Below, piece by piece: positions 5,982 through 6,692 of a stretch of 6,692 nucleotides of DNA. The position numbers were made by a program, and so were the translations under genes. Below the pieces are notes generated by a model, which had not been told where the DNA came from, did not search any database, and saw nothing but the letters and a program-made list of their open reading frames with translations. Each line of letters begins with the position of its first letter. Position 1 is the first letter of the stretch. This stretch comes from Anaerotignum sp. (lineage in GTDB: Bacteria > Bacillota > Clostridia > Lachnospirales > Anaerotignaceae): NCBI GenBank assembly GCA_020024395.1, contig JAHHTV010000084.1, forward strand, positions 1 through 6,692, written 5' to 3'.

Positions 5982-6692
5982 TTATAATGTTTCTATGTTT
6001 TCTAGGAAATATTTTTCACGATAATATACAACGGCGTTTTGAATTGCTTTCATATCATAAGCGTTTAATTCAACAGTGACAGATACCACAATATTTTGTT
6101 TGAAAAGTGACAACTGATTGATAAAACTGCTCAGTCTATGATTGACAAGTATAATGCAGTTTTGTAATTGATATAAAAAATCCATTTTGTTCGCATTCAA
6201 AAGAAATTGTGTGATACGAATTTGCTGTGATGAAAATGTTCTGGCAAGCGTAAGTTGCATGATTTCCAATTCTACCGTCAAATCAGAAATGATAATAATA
6301 TCTACCTGTTTGACAAATTGACGCAGTATGGCTTCTAATTGTATGGACAAACAGCGGATATGGTTATCATCAATGGGATATTGTAGAGATTGTTCCTGTT
6401 GCCAAATATCTAATATTTCGGTGACATATTGTACGATTTTTAGTGTGGTATGATTTTTTTTGGAATCCAAATAAAAGTGTTTATCTGGTATGATACATTG
6501 TAATCCCAATAAAAATTTTTTGGCAAAATATATGAAAGCACATTGCATGGCATGGTTTTCTTGTATTTTGATTGAAAATTTTTTTTCAAACTTTTCCAAA
6601 AGGTTTGCAAAATTGTTTTTGTGAAAAACAATTTCTCGTATGAATTGTATATCTTCTACTGTCCATTTATCTGCAAATACGCAACTATTTGT
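5982..6692 (-). CDS. C-terminal part of a probable Mga/PRD-type transcription regulator (5' end beyond the window)
   Basis: The minus-strand frame stays open from the right edge to the TAA at 5982-5984, giving 236 visible residues. A TTG at 6597-6599 could be read as a start but has no SD, and coding-like sequence continues above it, so the gene very likely begins outside the window. The visible part has two regions. Residues about 10-128 are helical, with NLLEKFEKKFSIKIQE followed by a hydrophobic helix, resembling the PRD-like domain of Mga/AtxA-type regulators. Residues about 129-236 alternate strands and helices, with DIIIISDLT at 131-139 and CIILVNH at 179-185, resembling the EIIB-like C-terminal domain of that family. 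The DNA-binding N-terminus is not visible, so this is a fold-level guess. Leucine codon use is mixed, unlike the plus-strand genes. It converges on the lysin gene and need not regulate it. Confidence 0.5.
   Translation of the reverse strand, partial: TNSCVFADKWTVEDIQFIREIVFHKNNFANLLEKFEKKFSIKIQENHAMQCAFIYFAKKFLLGLQCIIPDKHFYLDSKKNHTTLKIVQYVTEILDIWQQEQSLQYPIDDNHIRCLSIQLEAILRQFVKQVDIIIISDLTVELEIMQLTLARTFSSQQIRITQFLLNANKMDFLYQLQNCIILVNHRLSSFINQLSLFKQNIVVSVTVELNAYDMKAIQNAVVYYREKYFLENIETL

Noticed and set aside
6597..6599. TTG as the start codon of the minus-strand regulator
   Set aside because: There is no SD upstream, and the frame continues open to the window edge with plausible helical protein sequence, so it is more likely an internal codon.
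1..6692. CRISPR arrays, tRNA or rRNA genes, insertion sequences and attachment sites
   Set aside because: I looked for regularly spaced repeats, cloverleaf-like segments, transposase motifs and flanking direct repeats and saw none. Nearly all the window is accounted for by coding sequence and two terminators.

Overview
The window is AT-rich DNA from a low-GC Gram-positive bacterium, most likely an anaerobic, probably gut-associated member of the Clostridia (Bacillota). This rests on the AGGTGG/GGAGG-type ribosome binding sites, the tight same-strand operon, the DUF819 and S15 protein types, and a lysin of the kind common in clostridial phages. I cannot name a genus from sequence alone.

Layout. 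Positions 2-5174 hold four plus-strand genes in one apparent operon: an enolase-superfamily dipeptide epimerase (5' end cut by the window edge), a DUF819 integral membrane protein, a CocE/NonD-type S15 serine hydrolase/peptidase of 694 residues, and an FMN nitroreductase. The gaps are 42, 22 and 6 bases. The operon ends at a textbook intrinsic terminator (5181-5214: perfect 12-bp stem, 4-base loop, seven T). A short intergenic region (5215-5300) leads into a separate plus-strand gene for a cytoplasmic-type NlpC/P60 lysin with an endolysin-like C-terminal domain (5301-5930). A second hairpin (5939-5975, 17-bp stem) has T-rich flanks on both strands and serves as a shared terminator for the lysin gene and a converging minus-strand gene. 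That gene (5982 to the right edge) encodes the C-terminal part of what looks like an Mga/PRD-type transcription regulator.

How the genes may work together. An epimerase for L-Ala-D/L-Glu-like dipeptides, a candidate transporter and a peptidase-like hydrolase together suggest uptake, stereochemical conversion and hydrolysis of small peptides, as in peptidoglycan-peptide scavenging. In Bacillus subtilis the ykf operon pairs such an epimerase (YkfB) with an NlpC/P60 endopeptidase (YkfC). Here an NlpC/P60 gene also lies next door, but behind a terminator, without a signal peptide, and with the look of a phage-type lysin, so the functional link is uncertain.

The most striking signal is inside the lysin gene. 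An ideal AGGAGGAGG Shine-Dalgarno sequence sits in the Glu-rich linker, followed 5 bases later by an in-frame GTG exactly where the C-terminal domain begins. This predicts that the gene makes both a full-length 209-residue lysin and a separate 52-residue C-terminal domain, as shown for some clostridial and enterococcal phage endolysins.
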